Shown here: positions 37,952 through 47,198 of the stretch, in pieces
How the letters are laid out: the number at the start of each line of letters is the position of its first letter
How positions within the stretch are numbered: position 1 is the first letter of the stretch
Source: Nocardia iowensis
GTDB lineage: Bacteria > Actinomycetota > Actinomycetes > Mycobacteriales > Mycobacteriaceae
DNA: 64,000 nucleotides
Reading direction: 5' to 3'
NCBI RefSeq assembly: GCF_019222765.1
Contig: NZ_CP078145.1
Coordinates: forward strand, 4,340,001-4,404,000
Notes under the pieces: generated by a model
Told to the model about the DNA's origin: nothing
The model's database searches: none
The model's input: only the letters and a program-made list of their open reading frames with translations
Made by a program: the position numbers and the translations under genes

Positions 37952-38446
37952 TTAGGTTGAGTCGCCCAGGGATTCGAGCAAGGTTCGGAGGGTGGCCGCC
38001 AAACAGTTCCGCTGGGTGGGGGTGAGTGGGCCGAGGAGGCGTTCTTCGGTGGCGAGGTGGTCGGGGAGGGCCGCGTCGACGATGGTGCGGCCCGCGTCGG
38101 TGAGCGAGACCCGGACGCCGCGCCCGTCGGATTCGCTGCGGGATCGGCTCACCAGGCCGCGTTCCTCGAGGCGATCCAGGCGCTGGGTGATGGCGCCGGA
38201 GGTGACCATGGCCGCGTGCATGAGCTCGGTGGGGGTCAGGTGGGGGGTAGCACTGCGTCGCAGCGTGGCCAGGACATCGAACGAGGCGGCGTCGAGATCG
38301 TGCGCGGCAAAGTTTTTCCGGAGTTCGGCACCGGCGAGCTGGGAGAGCCTGGACAGCCGCCCGAACACGGCCATGGGGGCGACATCCAGGTCAGGGCGCT
38401 GCTCCTGCCATTGCGCGAGCACATGGTCGACGTGATCGGTCACCAC
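37952..38446 (-). CDS. MarR family regulator
   Basis: 164 residues. Winged helix: LTPTELMHAAMVTSGAITQR, LDRLEERGLVSR, then the wing SESDGRGVRVSLTDAGRTI. Divergent from an NAD(P)-binding oxidoreductase; three dyads lie in the 120-base gap, so it likely represses both genes. The ligand is probably an aromatic or electrophile, as usual in the family. Confidence 0.9.
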   Translation of the reverse strand: MVTDHVDHVLAQWQEQRPDLDVAPMAVFGRLSRLSQLAGAELRKNFAAHDLDAASFDVLATLRRSATPHLTPTELMHAAMVTSGAITQRLDRLEERGLVSRSRSESDGRGVRVSLTDAGRTIVDAALPDHLATEERLLGPLTPTQRNCLAATLRTLLESLGDST

Positions 38447-38460
38447 CGCACTCTAGCGAA

Positions 38461-38526
38461 TACCTCAGCGGTGAGGTATCTCATGCGGGAATTACTCAGC
38501 GCTAAGTTAAGTTACTTAGAGCTAAG
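38461..38526. promoter_or_regulatory. operator cluster between MarR and oxidoreductase
   Basis: Three dyads: TACCTCA-GCGG-TGAGGTA (38461-38478), CTCAG-CG-CTAAG (38495-38506) and CTTAG-AG-CTAAG (38515-38526). The last two are 20 bases apart, two helical turns, so two dimers could bind one face of the DNA. Confidence 0.55.
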
Positions 38527-38566
38527 CAACCAGCAGCGGACCGGTGGTCCGGAGGAGGACGAAATC

Positions 38567-39208
38567 ATGCGCATCACGGTGTTCGGCGCGACAGGCGATG
38601 TCGGTAGCCGGGTGGTGACCGAGGCACTCGCTCGCGGCCACGAAGTCGTTGCCGTGCTGCGGGACCCGGCCCGCGCGGCCGCCGTGCCCGCCGCGGCCGA
38701 GGTCAGGATCGGCGATGCGGCCGATCTCGACGACGTGGTAACCCTCAGTACCGGACAGGATCTCGTGATCACCGCGACCCGGCCAGCACCCGGCCGGGAA
38801 CACGAGCTGTCCGGCGTCACCGCGGTGCTGCTGAAGGCATTGGCGCACACCGGTGTCCGCCTGCTGGTGGTCGGCGGTGCCTCGACGCTGGTCGTCCCCG
38901 GCTCCGACGGCACGACGCTGCACGAAACACCCGATTTCCCAGTGGAATTGCGGCCGATCGCCCGGGCATGCGCCGATCAGCTCGCGCTGTGCCGAGCCGA
39001 AACCGTGGCGGACTGGACCTACCTGAGCCCACCCGCCGAACTGGTGCCCGGTGAGCGGACCGGTACCTACCGTTCGGGTTCCGACGAACTGCTCACCCGC
39101 CCCGACGGCGAATCGACCATCTCCATGGAGGATTTCGCGGTCGCCCTGCTCGACGAGGCGGAACGCCCCGCTCACCGCCGCAGCCGGTTCACTGTCGTCT
39201 CAGCCTGA
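38567..39208 (+). CDS. NAD(P)H-binding (NmrA/SDR atypical) oxidoreductase
   Basis: 213 residues. The dinucleotide loop VFGATGDVGSRVV opens the Rossmann fold, and LLVVGGASTLVVPGSDG is typical of the NAD(P)H-binding PF13460 family. No YxxxK catalytic pair is seen, as usual in this group. It follows a GGAGGAG site and is divergent from MarR, whose target it should be. It may reduce a quinone or act as a redox sensor. Confidence 0.88.
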   Translation: MRITVFGATGDVGSRVVTEALARGHEVVAVLRDPARAAAVPAAAEVRIGDAADLDDVVTLSTGQDLVITATRPAPGREHELSGVTAVLLKALAHTGVRLLVVGGASTLVVPGSDGTTLHETPDFPVELRPIARACADQLALCRAETVADWTYLSPPAELVPGERTGTYRSGSDELLTRPDGESTISMEDFAVALLDEAERPAHRRSRFTVVSA

Positions 39209-39243
39209 GGGGCCGACCGGATCTGAGTGTTCCATCGTCGAGT

Positions 39244-39261
39244 GCCTGGGCATGCCCAGGC
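39244..39261. terminator. bidirectional terminator
   Basis: Perfect 18-base palindrome GCCTGGGCATGCCCAGGC, ending at the stop codon of the leftward amidohydrolase and 35 bases after the stop of the rightward oxidoreductase. It fits a shared terminator for the convergent pair. Confidence 0.6.
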
Positions 39262-40164
39262 CTACTCGATACCGAACAGGTCCGCGGCATTCTGGTAGCA
39301 GACCTTGCGTAGCCAATCATCGCCCAGGTCCAGGCGTTCCAGCGCGTAGACGGCGTGGCCGTAGGTGTAGGGAATGTTCGGGAAGTCGCTGCCGAACATG
39401 ATCCGGTCGGCGAAGGCGTGCAGCCTGCCGCGTTCGCTGGCCGGGAAGGGGTCTTCGGCCTCGAAGAAGTCGGTGAACGTCATGGTGGTATCCAGGCGGA
39501 CGTCCGGGTAGCGCTCGGCCAGATCCAAGAATTCGGTGTATTCGGGGGCGCCCATGTGCGCGACGATCAGTTGTAGTCGCGGAAAGCGTTGCAGCAGGGC
39601 GGCAACGGGTTCCGGCCCGGTGAATTCACCGGCGACGGGCCCGGATCCGCAGTGGATCAGTACCGGAACTCCAGCATCCTGGATCATCCCCCAGACCGGG
39701 TCGAGGAGCGAGTCGCCGGGATGGAAGCGCCCCACCTGGATGTGCACCTTGAACAGTCGGGCACCGCGTTCCAGCGCTACCTCGACATAGCTTTCGGCGC
39801 TCGGCTCGGGGTAGAACGTGGCGGTGTGCAGGCAATCCGGTGTGCGCTCGGCGAATTCGGCGGTCCATTCGTTGAGCCACGCCGCCATCTCCGGCTTGTG
39901 CGGATAGACCAGGGAGCTGAAGGCGCGAACGCCGAAGCCGCGCAACGTCTTCAACCTGACCTGCTCGTCGTCGCGGTAGGCGATGGGCCAGGTGCGGGCG
40001 GTGAGCGGACCTGCCGAGTCGAAGTATGCCCACACCTTGCGCATCACCGGGTCCGGCATGAAATGCGTGTGCACGTCGATGATTCCGGGCACGCCGAGCC
40101 GGTTGCGGAAATCGGCGAGGTAGGTGTTGTCGTCGTTGTCGCCGAGCACGGCCCCTCCTGTCAT
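39262..40164 (-). CDS. amidohydrolase family (Amidohydro_2) metal-dependent hydrolase
   Basis: 300 residues. IIDVHTHFMPDPV gives the HxH metal motif; later VLIHCGSG, IVAHMGAPEY and FGSDFPNIPY supply the other His and Asp ligands of the TIM-barrel. Such enzymes hydrolyse or decarboxylate aromatic or lactone substrates. It is 7 bases downstream of the nucleoside hydrolase, so the two form one unit; a ring-opening step after base release is possible but unproven. Confidence 0.88.
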   Translation of the reverse strand: MTGGAVLGDNDDNTYLADFRNRLGVPGIIDVHTHFMPDPVMRKVWAYFDSAGPLTARTWPIAYRDDEQVRLKTLRGFGVRAFSSLVYPHKPEMAAWLNEWTAEFAERTPDCLHTATFYPEPSAESYVEVALERGARLFKVHIQVGRFHPGDSLLDPVWGMIQDAGVPVLIHCGSGPVAGEFTGPEPVAALLQRFPRLQLIVAHMGAPEYTEFLDLAERYPDVRLDTTMTFTDFFEAEDPFPASERGRLHAFADRIMFGSDFPNIPYTYGHAVYALERLDLGDDWLRKVCYQNAADLFGIE

Positions 40165-40171
40165 GTTGCGC

Positions 40172-41221
40172 TCACGCCTCCCGTGCGATCGGCGGGTAGA
40201 CCGCTCGAGCGAAGTCGCCGACTCTGGTGATCAGCCGGTCGAAGAACAGGTCTTGATCGGTGCCGATCACAATGTCGGCGTTGGGTTCCCGGCCCCACAT
40301 GCCCGCCCAGTCGGCCACCGTGGTCGCACGGGTCAGCGTCCCGGCCAGCTCGACGTCGACCGTCGCCGGACGGGTGACGGCGAGGGCGGGATCGAGCGCG
40401 ACCGCCGCGGCGAACGGGTCGTGCATATGCGCGAGGTAACCCAGGTCGTAGAGCCGGTGGAAATCGAAATAGAACCGCACCGCATCCGTGACGTACCGGA
40501 CGATGGGATTGCTCGTCATCGAGCGGGAATCGAGCGGATCTACTTCCGACACCAGCTCCACCGGAAGGCTGCCGGCGCGCTCGGCGAGCAGCGAAAGGTG
40601 CTTGGGCCGCATCTCGATGGTCTCGGTGATGTCGAGCGCGCAGACGATCGGCCTGCGGCCCGGTGGCGCGGTGGAGAAGGCGTCGAAGACCTCCTTGGCC
40701 GCCTCCGGGTCCACGTGCACGTTCCATTCGCTGGTGGGGGTGGTGTTGCCCGGATGGTTGAACGCACCACCCATGATCACCAATCGACGCAGCAGCGTCG
40801 GCAGCGCGGGTTCCAGCCGGAGGGCCAGCGCCAGATTGGTGAGCGGGCCGGTGCACAGTCCGATGATCTCGCCGGGATGCGCGCGCACCAGGTCGATCCA
40901 CATCTGCGCCGCGGACCGTGCCGAAAGTTCGCGGGCCGAGGGCGGGAGTTCGGCGTATCCGACGCCATGCGGCCCGTGCGTGTCCTCGGTGGTGCGCAAG
41001 GGGATCGCCAGCGGCTCGGCGGCGCCGAGCGCGACCTCGATATCGGGCGCTCGGCAGACATCCAGCCAGGCCAGATTGTTCGCGGCCACCTGTGGCGCGG
41101 GCACGTTTCCCGCGGTCGAGGCGATCCCGATGATCTCGGCCTCGGGCGAGGCGAGCAGATAGAGCAGGGCAAGGGAATCGTCGACCCCGGTATCGACGTC
41201 CATAATGATCTTCTGCCGCAC
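40172..41221 (-). CDS. nucleoside hydrolase
   Basis: 349 residues. The calcium-binding motif DVDTGVDD opens the protein; LCTGPLTNLALAL and VIMGGAFNHPGNTTP are the other family marks. It cleaves the N-glycosidic bond of a ribonucleoside. First gene of a two-gene unit, divergent from a TetR gene. A start at 41203 is also possible. Confidence 0.92.
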   Translation of the reverse strand: MRQKIIMDVDTGVDDSLALLYLLASPEAEIIGIASTAGNVPAPQVAANNLAWLDVCRAPDIEVALGAAEPLAIPLRTTEDTHGPHGVGYAELPPSARELSARSAAQMWIDLVRAHPGEIIGLCTGPLTNLALALRLEPALPTLLRRLVIMGGAFNHPGNTTPTSEWNVHVDPEAAKEVFDAFSTAPPGRRPIVCALDITETIEMRPKHLSLLAERAGSLPVELVSEVDPLDSRSMTSNPIVRYVTDAVRFYFDFHRLYDLGYLAHMHDPFAAAVALDPALAVTRPATVDVELAGTLTRATTVADWAGMWGREPNADIVIGTDQDLFFDRLITRVGDFARAVYPPIAREA

Positions 41222-41299
41222 TCCACGAGACTAGGTGGCACGGGTGACCCACCGCAGCCGAGGGTCGGTCGGACGGACACCGGTAGTACGGGTGTCTAG

Positions 41300-41322
41300 T
41301 ACAAATGTCTGAGAACGTTGTA
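41300..41322. promoter_or_regulatory. candidate operator, nucleoside hydrolase/TetR gap
   Basis: TACAA and TTGTA half-sites 13 bases apart, ending about 10 bases before the TetR start. Nearby are two TAGTAC direct repeats and GACACC/GGTGTC (41276-41296). The set suggests divergent control, but the symmetry is imperfect. Confidence 0.3.
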
Positions 41323-41332
41323 GCCTGGGCTG

Positions 41333-41920
41333 ATGGGAAACCGAGAAGACCTGTTGGCGGGGGCGCGCAAGGCGATCGTGGAGCGCGGCGTCGCCAAGAC
41401 CACGGCACGGGACATCGCGGCCGCCGCGGGAGTCAGCCTGGCCGCGATCGGGTATCACTTCGGCTCCAAGGAGCAGCTGATCACCGAGGCGCTCGCCGAT
41501 GCGCTGGGTAATGCGATCGGCGACAGCATGGAGGCGATGATCCGCGACGCGAGCGGCGTTGCGCTGGCGACGGGATTCGCCCGGCTGTGGAACGCGATGC
41601 CGCGGGTGTTCGAGGAGAACCGGGACAGCATGGTCGCGAGCATGGAGAACCTGGTGCGCGTCGCGCGCTCGGCGGAGTCGCGCAATTTCTACGCCGAGAG
41701 CCTGCCGACCATCTATCGCGAGATGGGCGAGACCCTGCGGGAGGCGCATCCGCAGCTCACGCAGCAGCAGGCGGAATCGATCGCGCAGCTGTATTTCGTA
41801 CTGGCGCAAGGCCTCGGCGTGCTGTGGGTGGTCGCGCCGGACGGCGACCTGCCGAACGGCGACCGGTTGGCCGAGGCCCTTACCGCGATCGCGGGGACAC
41901 CGTCGGACCCGGCAGACTAG
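41333..41920 (+). CDS. TetR family regulator
   Basis: 195 residues. The DNA-binding part VAKTTARDIAAAAGVSLAAI and GYHFGSKEQLITEAL is typical. Divergent from the nucleoside hydrolase unit and convergent with an MFS exporter; both are possible targets. A strong hairpin after its stop separates it from the exporter. Confidence 0.9.
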   Translation: MGNREDLLAGARKAIVERGVAKTTARDIAAAAGVSLAAIGYHFGSKEQLITEALADALGNAIGDSMEAMIRDASGVALATGFARLWNAMPRVFEENRDSMVASMENLVRVARSAESRNFYAESLPTIYREMGETLREAHPQLTQQQAESIAQLYFVLAQGLGVLWVVAPDGDLPNGDRLAEALTAIAGTPSDPAD

Positions 41921-41935
41921 TCGGCGTCGCGGAAA

Positions 41936-41973
41936 GTCGAGCGCGGCAACGCCGGTGGCGTACCGCACTCGAC
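41936..41973. terminator. bidirectional terminator between TetR and MFS genes
   Basis: Outer arms GTCGAGcGCGG / CCGCaCTCGAC (one mismatch) enclose an inner CGCC/GGCG hairpin. It fills the gap between two convergent stops. Confidence 0.6.
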
Positions 41974-41977
41974 CCGG

Positions 41978-43573
41978 TCAATCCTGCTCTGTGCCCACGC
42001 CCGCGGGAACGTGCCGCAGCCGCACCACCGCGATCACCGAAATGACCAGCGCCGCAACGGCCGTGATCGCCGCCGTGACATGCATGCCGTGCAGGAACGC
42101 CGCCCGTGCCGCGTGCAACACGGACTCGCCGAGCTCGCCGGGCAGCTCGGCACTGGTCTGCACCGCCGCGCCCAGGGTGTCGCGCACCGATCGGCCCGCC
42201 TCGGCAGGCAGGTCAGCGGGCAACGTGGCGGCCAGGTCGCCACGGTAGAGCGCGATGCTGATGCTGCCCAGGATCGAGATGCCCAGCGCACCACCGAGTT
42301 CCGCACCGGTTTCGGAAACACCGGAGGCGGCCCCGGCCTGCTCCGGCGGCGCCGAGCCGACGATGAGCTCGGTGGTGATGCCGAACACCGGCGCCAGCCC
42401 TAGCGAGATGACCACCGAGGCAGTGACCGCGAGCGCCAGGCTGCCGGTCGCGGCGACCTGCGTCATCATCAGCAGACCGACCGCCGAGGCGGCCATGCCG
42501 ACGCCGACCAGGTACGCGGGCCGAACCACCCGGACAATACGCGGAGCGAGCTGCGAGCCGACGATGAAGCCGATACCCGACGGCGCCATCGCGATGCCGG
42601 TGCCGAGCGGTGAAAGGCCGAGCACCAGCTGGAAGTACTGGGCGACGAACAAGAAGTAGCCGAAGGCGACGAAGATGCCGATGACGTTGATCAGCAAGGC
42701 GATCCGGAAGGTGCTGAGCCGGAACAGCCGCAGATCGAGCATCGGGTCGGGGCCGGTGAGCTGACGGCGCACGAAGAGCGCACCGACCGCCGCGCCCGCG
42801 ACCAAGGCCAGCAGCGCGGCGCCGCCGAGGCCGTCCTGGGCGATCTTCTTCATGCCGAACACCAGCGCGATCATGGCGGCCACGCAGAGCAGCGCGCTGA
42901 CCGGATCGAGCTTGCCCGCCTCGGGATCACGGAACTCGGGTAGCACCTTCGGGCCGATCACCAGCAACAGCGCCATCACCGGCACCGCGAGCAGGAACAC
43001 CGAACCCCACCAGAAGTACTCCAGCAGCACCCCGCCGAACAGCGGGCCGACCGCGCCGCCCGCCGAGAACGCGCCGACCCACACGCCGACCGCGACCGAA
43101 CGCTGCCTGGTGTCGCGAAACATGTTGAAGATCAACGACAGCGTCGACGGGGCCAGTGTCGCGCCCGCGATGCCGAGCAGGGCTCGGCAGAGGATCAGGG
43201 TCTCCGCGGTGGGGGCGAACGCGGCGATCACCGACACCACGGCGAACGCGGCCGCACCGCCGAGCAGGATGCGCCGCCTGCCGATGCGATCGCCGAGCGT
43301 GCCCATGGTGATCAGCAGTCCGGCCACCATGAATCCGTACACGTCGATGATCCACAGCAGTTGTGAGCTGGTCGGATGCAGATCCGCGCTGATCATCGGC
43401 ACGGCGAGATGCAGCACGGTGAGGTCCATCGCGTAGACCAGGCAGGCGAGCGCGAGCACCGCGAGCCCGAGCCACTCCCGCTGCCCGGCGCGCGGCTGCA
43501 CCGCTTCCGACGTCTGGTCGAGGGCGCTGTCCACGGGATGGAATCCTTCTGCTGCGGTGTCGATGAGGGTCAT
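41978..43573 (-). CDS. MFS drug exporter, DHA2 (14-helix) family
   Basis: 531 residues with about 14 membrane helices. Motif A is seen as LGDRIGRRRILLGGA, and motif C-like ALLGIAGATLAPSTLSLIFN lies in helix 5. EmrB/QacA-type antiporters export lipophilic drugs or lipids with protons. The C-terminal half has ELIVGSAPPEQAGAASGVSE, common in actinobacterial members. Confidence 0.92.
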   Translation of the reverse strand: MTLIDTAAEGFHPVDSALDQTSEAVQPRAGQREWLGLAVLALACLVYAMDLTVLHLAVPMISADLHPTSSQLLWIIDVYGFMVAGLLITMGTLGDRIGRRRILLGGAAAFAVVSVIAAFAPTAETLILCRALLGIAGATLAPSTLSLIFNMFRDTRQRSVAVGVWVGAFSAGGAVGPLFGGVLLEYFWWGSVFLLAVPVMALLLVIGPKVLPEFRDPEAGKLDPVSALLCVAAMIALVFGMKKIAQDGLGGAALLALVAGAAVGALFVRRQLTGPDPMLDLRLFRLSTFRIALLINVIGIFVAFGYFLFVAQYFQLVLGLSPLGTGIAMAPSGIGFIVGSQLAPRIVRVVRPAYLVGVGMAASAVGLLMMTQVAATGSLALAVTASVVISLGLAPVFGITTELIVGSAPPEQAGAASGVSETGAELGGALGISILGSISIALYRGDLAATLPADLPAEAGRSVRDTLGAAVQTSAELPGELGESVLHAARAAFLHGMHVTAAITAVAALVISVIAVVRLRHVPAGVGTEQD

Positions 43574-43722
43574 GCCAGTTCTGACGAACCGAGCACCACC
43601 ATCTCATCGGCCACCGACAAGAAACCGCAAACGATTTTCCGCTGGACACCGTCAGCCGGGAGACGCGCACGGATAAGCCGGCAATCCGTGCGCGTCCCGC
43701 TGGATGCGAGAAGAGCGGTCGA

Positions 43723-45069
43723 CTAGTGGGTCTTCAGGGGCCAAGCGGGGCGGTCCGCACCGTAGGTGGGCGCGGGCCAGTTGTAGGCGGGGTATTCGGC
43801 GACAACGGGTGCCGCGGTGATGGTGCCCGCGTGTGAAATCGCGTTGGCGGGGTCGGGCAGGGCGGCCTGCGGGTGACGGTGGGTGCGCTGCGGCGCGGCG
43901 AGCAGCCAGGAGGCGGTGCGCGCCAAGGAAACTCGGACATCCCGGCCGATACCGTCGGACGCGCGGGCGGCCAGTGCGTCGATCACGCCCGCGGCGAGCA
44001 GATAACCGGAGGCGTGGTCGAGTGCTTGCGCGGGCAGCGTGCCGGGCACGGCGGGTGCACCCTCGGCGATCGAGATCCCGGAGGCGGCCTGCACGATGCT
44101 GTCGAAACCGCGTCGTCCGCCCCAAGGTCCGACCTCGCCCCAGGCACTCACCCGGCCGTGCACCAGCCCTGGACGCATGGCGGCGGTGAGACCCGCGTGT
44201 TCCAGTGCGCCGGGGCGGTATCCGGTGACCAGCACGTCGGCTGCGGCCAGCAGGTCGCTGACCACCGGCAGTTGCGTCCACAAATCCAGCAGGGTCGAGC
44301 GTTTGCCCTGGCCGGTGTCGGCGTACTGCCAAGGGATTTCGGGCAGTTGCGGCGGATCCACCCGCAGGACGTCCGCGCCGAGCAGCGCCAACGTCCGGGT
44401 CGCGACCGGTCCGGCGATCACCCGGGTCAGGTCGAGCACCCGGATTCCGCGCAGCGGCTGGAACGGCGCCGCGCCGACCGGCAATCCGGGTTCGCCGCGG
44501 TCGGCGCGCCGGTCGATCGCGACGATCGGGCCGGCCGCGGCGGCCCGGCCTGCTGGGCTGTCGGCCCACTCGTGTTCGGTGCGAACGCGGACCGCGATCG
44601 CCCCGTGCGCGGCGGCGTAGTCTTCGATGTCGGACGCGCGGCTCATCGCCATCTGCGCGACGGCGAGATCAATGGGAGCGTCGGTGGGCAGGCCGAGGGC
44701 GGTGAGCAGACGATCACGGTGGTGTGGGTAGTTGGCGTGCGTGCGGACCCACCCGTCGAAGGTGGGGAAGAAGCCGGAGAGGTCGGCGAACATGGTCGCG
44801 GGCCTGCCGTTGATCCGCAGCAGTAGTTCGCTGCGGAACGCCGCGGTGATGCGGGCAGGGTCGATGCGATGGGCTACCGGATCGAGGCCGCGGACGGCGC
44901 GAATCCGGTTCGCCGCGGCGGTCAGCGCGGCGACCGACCCGGCGGCCAGCGCCCAGACCGGCAGTGTCGCAGCAAGATTGCTGCCGGGGTCAGGAGAAGG
45001 AGTAATGGCGGAGGCGGTGACACCGATTCCGGCTTCGTAGTCGTGGACCAGCCGTGTGTGAGCGTTCAC
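43723..45069 (-). CDS. CaiB/BaiF-type CoA transferase family III
   Basis: 448 residues, GTG start. The second half holds the family core RGIRVLDLTRVIAGPVATRT and a loop LLGADVLRVDPP. An N-terminal region of about 190 residues looks like a partial copy of the same fold (FPTFDGWVRTHANYPHHRDR), as in racemase-type tandem members. The catalytic Asp, normally after the second strand, is not clearly visible. The gap to the divergent thioesterase is 40 bases. Confidence 0.8.
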   Translation of the reverse strand: MNAHTRLVHDYEAGIGVTASAITPSPDPGSNLAATLPVWALAAGSVAALTAAANRIRAVRGLDPVAHRIDPARITAAFRSELLLRINGRPATMFADLSGFFPTFDGWVRTHANYPHHRDRLLTALGLPTDAPIDLAVAQMAMSRASDIEDYAAAHGAIAVRVRTEHEWADSPAGRAAAAGPIVAIDRRADRGEPGLPVGAAPFQPLRGIRVLDLTRVIAGPVATRTLALLGADVLRVDPPQLPEIPWQYADTGQGKRSTLLDLWTQLPVVSDLLAAADVLVTGYRPGALEHAGLTAAMRPGLVHGRVSAWGEVGPWGGRRGFDSIVQAASGISIAEGAPAVPGTLPAQALDHASGYLLAAGVIDALAARASDGIGRDVRVSLARTASWLLAAPQRTHRHPQAALPDPANAISHAGTITAAPVVAEYPAYNWPAPTYGADRPAWPLKTH

Positions 45070-45109
45070 GCGAAAGAGCGTAATAGTTCCGTCTGAGAAG
45101 GAGATCTAC

Positions 45110-45883
45110 GTGGGCAGAACCATCGAGTCCGGTGAGTGGCTGCGGATCCTGCGATCCGAGGCGACTCCCCGCCACCACCTGCTGTGTTTCCCCGCCGGCG
45201 GCGGGCCGGCCAGCGCGTACCGTGAGTTGGCACAACATGTCGGCGCGGGCGTCGCCGTTGCCGCGGTGCAATATCCGGGCCGGCAGGACCGGCTGGCCGA
45301 AGCACCGATCACCGAACTCGACACGCTCGCCGAGCGGATTGCTGAAGAAGTGCTGCGCCACGGATTCATCGATCGGCTCGCGTTGTTCGGGCACAGCATG
45401 GGGGCCACCGTCGCGTTCGAAACCGCGCGGCGGCTGGAGCGCGGGGGCCAAGCGGTGACCACGTTGTTCGTCTCCGGCCGTCCCGCACCGACTTTCGTGG
45501 AAACCCAACGTCTGCACCTCGGCACCGACGACGACCTGATCGGTGACCTGGAACGACTGTCCGCCGACCCCGCTCCCATCCAAATGCTGCGTGACGAACC
45601 GAGTCTCGCGGAATTGGTGCTGCCCGCCGTCCGCGGTGACTACCAGGCCGTCGAGACCTATCGGTACACGCCGGGTGACCCATTGACCGCAAACATCGCC
45701 GCACTGGTCAGCTCCAGCGACCCGACGATGACCCCGGATCAGGCCGATGAGTGGGCCGATTTCACCAGCGGAGCCTTCGAGCGCGCGACGTTCTCCGGTG
45801 GCCACTTCTATATCGACGAACGCCCGGCCGAGGTTGCCGAAGCCATCACCGCACACCTCACGGGCGACCGTTCGCGAGCTTGA
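45110..45883 (+). CDS. type II thioesterase (NRPS/PKS editing)
   Basis: 257 residues, GTG start after GAAGGAG. Nucleophile FGHSMGATVAFE, acid region SSSDPTM, and His in FSGGHFYI complete the triad. The LLCFPAGGGPASAYRELA opening is the hallmark of type II TEs that clear stalled carriers on nonribosomal or polyketide synthases. No synthetase lies in this window, so it may act on one elsewhere. Confidence 0.9.
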   Translation: MGRTIESGEWLRILRSEATPRHHLLCFPAGGGPASAYRELAQHVGAGVAVAAVQYPGRQDRLAEAPITELDTLAERIAEEVLRHGFIDRLALFGHSMGATVAFETARRLERGGQAVTTLFVSGRPAPTFVETQRLHLGTDDDLIGDLERLSADPAPIQMLRDEPSLAELVLPAVRGDYQAVETYRYTPGDPLTANIAALVSSSDPTMTPDQADEWADFTSGAFERATFSGGHFYIDERPAEVAEAITAHLTGDRSRA

Positions 45884-45908
45884 AAACGTTCCAGACTGTT
45901 CGTCCGCG

Positions 45909-46298
45909 CTAGTGCGACGGCTGCAGGCGGGTGGCCGATCCGGCTGCCCGCCGCCGCAGCCAGCCGTACCCAACCCAGGACACCAGGACACCTACCGCGA
46001 CGAGCACCCGCACCGTCACCAGCGCACTCTCCGGATAGATCACCCCGGTGATGTAGTGGTCGATGAACCCGCTCGGCGGCAACCCGGCCTGGCCCGCTCG
46101 ATGCCTTGCCCAATTCTCCAGATGGGTGAGCGGGCAATCGAGCCGGAACAGCACCGTGCCGAATCCCCAACCGAACGCGATCAAGTGCAGCCAGATGCTG
46201 CGCGGCCACCGCCACGCTATGAACCCACCGACCACCACGTAGGCCACGAATACGAAATGCGCGGCGGCGGTGGCATCGGCCAATAGCCGATACAGCAC
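45909..46298 (-). CDS. DUF2784 membrane protein
   Basis: 129 residues, GTG start. Three or four helices with AAAHFVFVAYVVVGGFIAWR at the start and FRLDCPLTHLENWARHRAGQ in the middle, the DUF2784 signature. It ends convergent with the thioesterase, 25 bases apart. Function unknown. Confidence 0.85.
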   Translation of the reverse strand: MLYRLLADATAAAHFVFVAYVVVGGFIAWRWPRSIWLHLIAFGWGFGTVLFRLDCPLTHLENWARHRAGQAGLPPSGFIDHYITGVIYPESALVTVRVLVAVGVLVSWVGYGWLRRRAAGSATRLQPSH

Positions 46299-46357
46299 AC
46301 CATCAGCCTAGCGGGCCGGGGCCGGAGGGAGTCTGTCCGCAGATTGCGCGGCTCCGC

Positions 46358-47146
46358 CTAGCCGGGCTCGCCCAGGTATTCGGATTCGAGCATCAAGTCG
46401 CGGATCAGGGATTGGTACTCGAGGTGGGTTTTGTGCTCGATGGTGCGCCAGGTGGAGCCTTCGTGGTCGCGCATATAGCGGCGGTAGTCCGGGGCGCCGG
46501 GGACCTTGACATTGTCGGCCACCACGACCGTGCCCGGATGCAGCCAGCGGGCGGCCATGATCGACTTCAGATCCGGGAGGTAGGCGCTCTTCAAGTGGTC
46601 GATGAACACGAAATCCAGGGTGCCGGGGCCGAAGTCGTGCTCGATGGCGAGGTGCCGCATGGTCGCGCCACCGTCGCCGATCTTGCCGACCACCACGGTG
46701 ATCCGATCGGCCAGTCCCGCGTGCTCGATGACGGCGCGGGCGATCTCGGCATTGGCGGAGCTCGCCTCCACCGAAACCAGCCGCGCGGTCGGCGGCATCA
46801 CCCGGCCGGTGCGCACCGCGCTGTATCCGCAGTAGGCACCCAGCTCGAGCAGCAGTGTCGGCGCGGCCCGCCGGATGGCGCTGTCGAGCAGCAGACCTTT
46901 TTCGTCGCCGACATTCATCAGCAAGCTGCGGTTGCGCGCGAAGTCATCGATGGTGGCGAGCACGCTGTCCGGGTCGCCCGCGGTGGCCTTGGCGCGAACG
47001 TAATCGAGCAGTGCCTGCTCGCGTCCGTCACCCACCTGCCCGGTGCGCAGCACGCTGCGTCCGCCGAGCGCGAATCGGATCATCGACCAGCGCAGGAAGG
47101 GCAGCCGATCGCGCACGATCGCGCCGAGTCCACTCCGGTTGGCCAT
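46358..47146 (-). CDS. class I SAM-dependent O-methyltransferase
   Basis: 262 residues. The SAM loop LLELGAYCGYSAVRTGRVMP and metal-binding FVFIDHLKSAYLPDL are those of catechol-O-methyltransferase-like enzymes. It resembles, from memory, the mycobacterial COMT homologue Rv1703c. Good GAGGGGCG site before ATG 47146. Substrate is likely a catechol. Confidence 0.87.
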   Translation of the reverse strand: MANRSGLGAIVRDRLPFLRWSMIRFALGGRSVLRTGQVGDGREQALLDYVRAKATAGDPDSVLATIDDFARNRSLLMNVGDEKGLLLDSAIRRAAPTLLLELGAYCGYSAVRTGRVMPPTARLVSVEASSANAEIARAVIEHAGLADRITVVVGKIGDGGATMRHLAIEHDFGPGTLDFVFIDHLKSAYLPDLKSIMAARWLHPGTVVVADNVKVPGAPDYRRYMRDHEGSTWRTIEHKTHLEYQSLIRDLMLESEYLGEPG

Positions 47147-47198
47147 ATCGCCCCTCAGCTGTCGGTGTGTGGCCGATTCTGCCTTGGGCGCGAATGGA

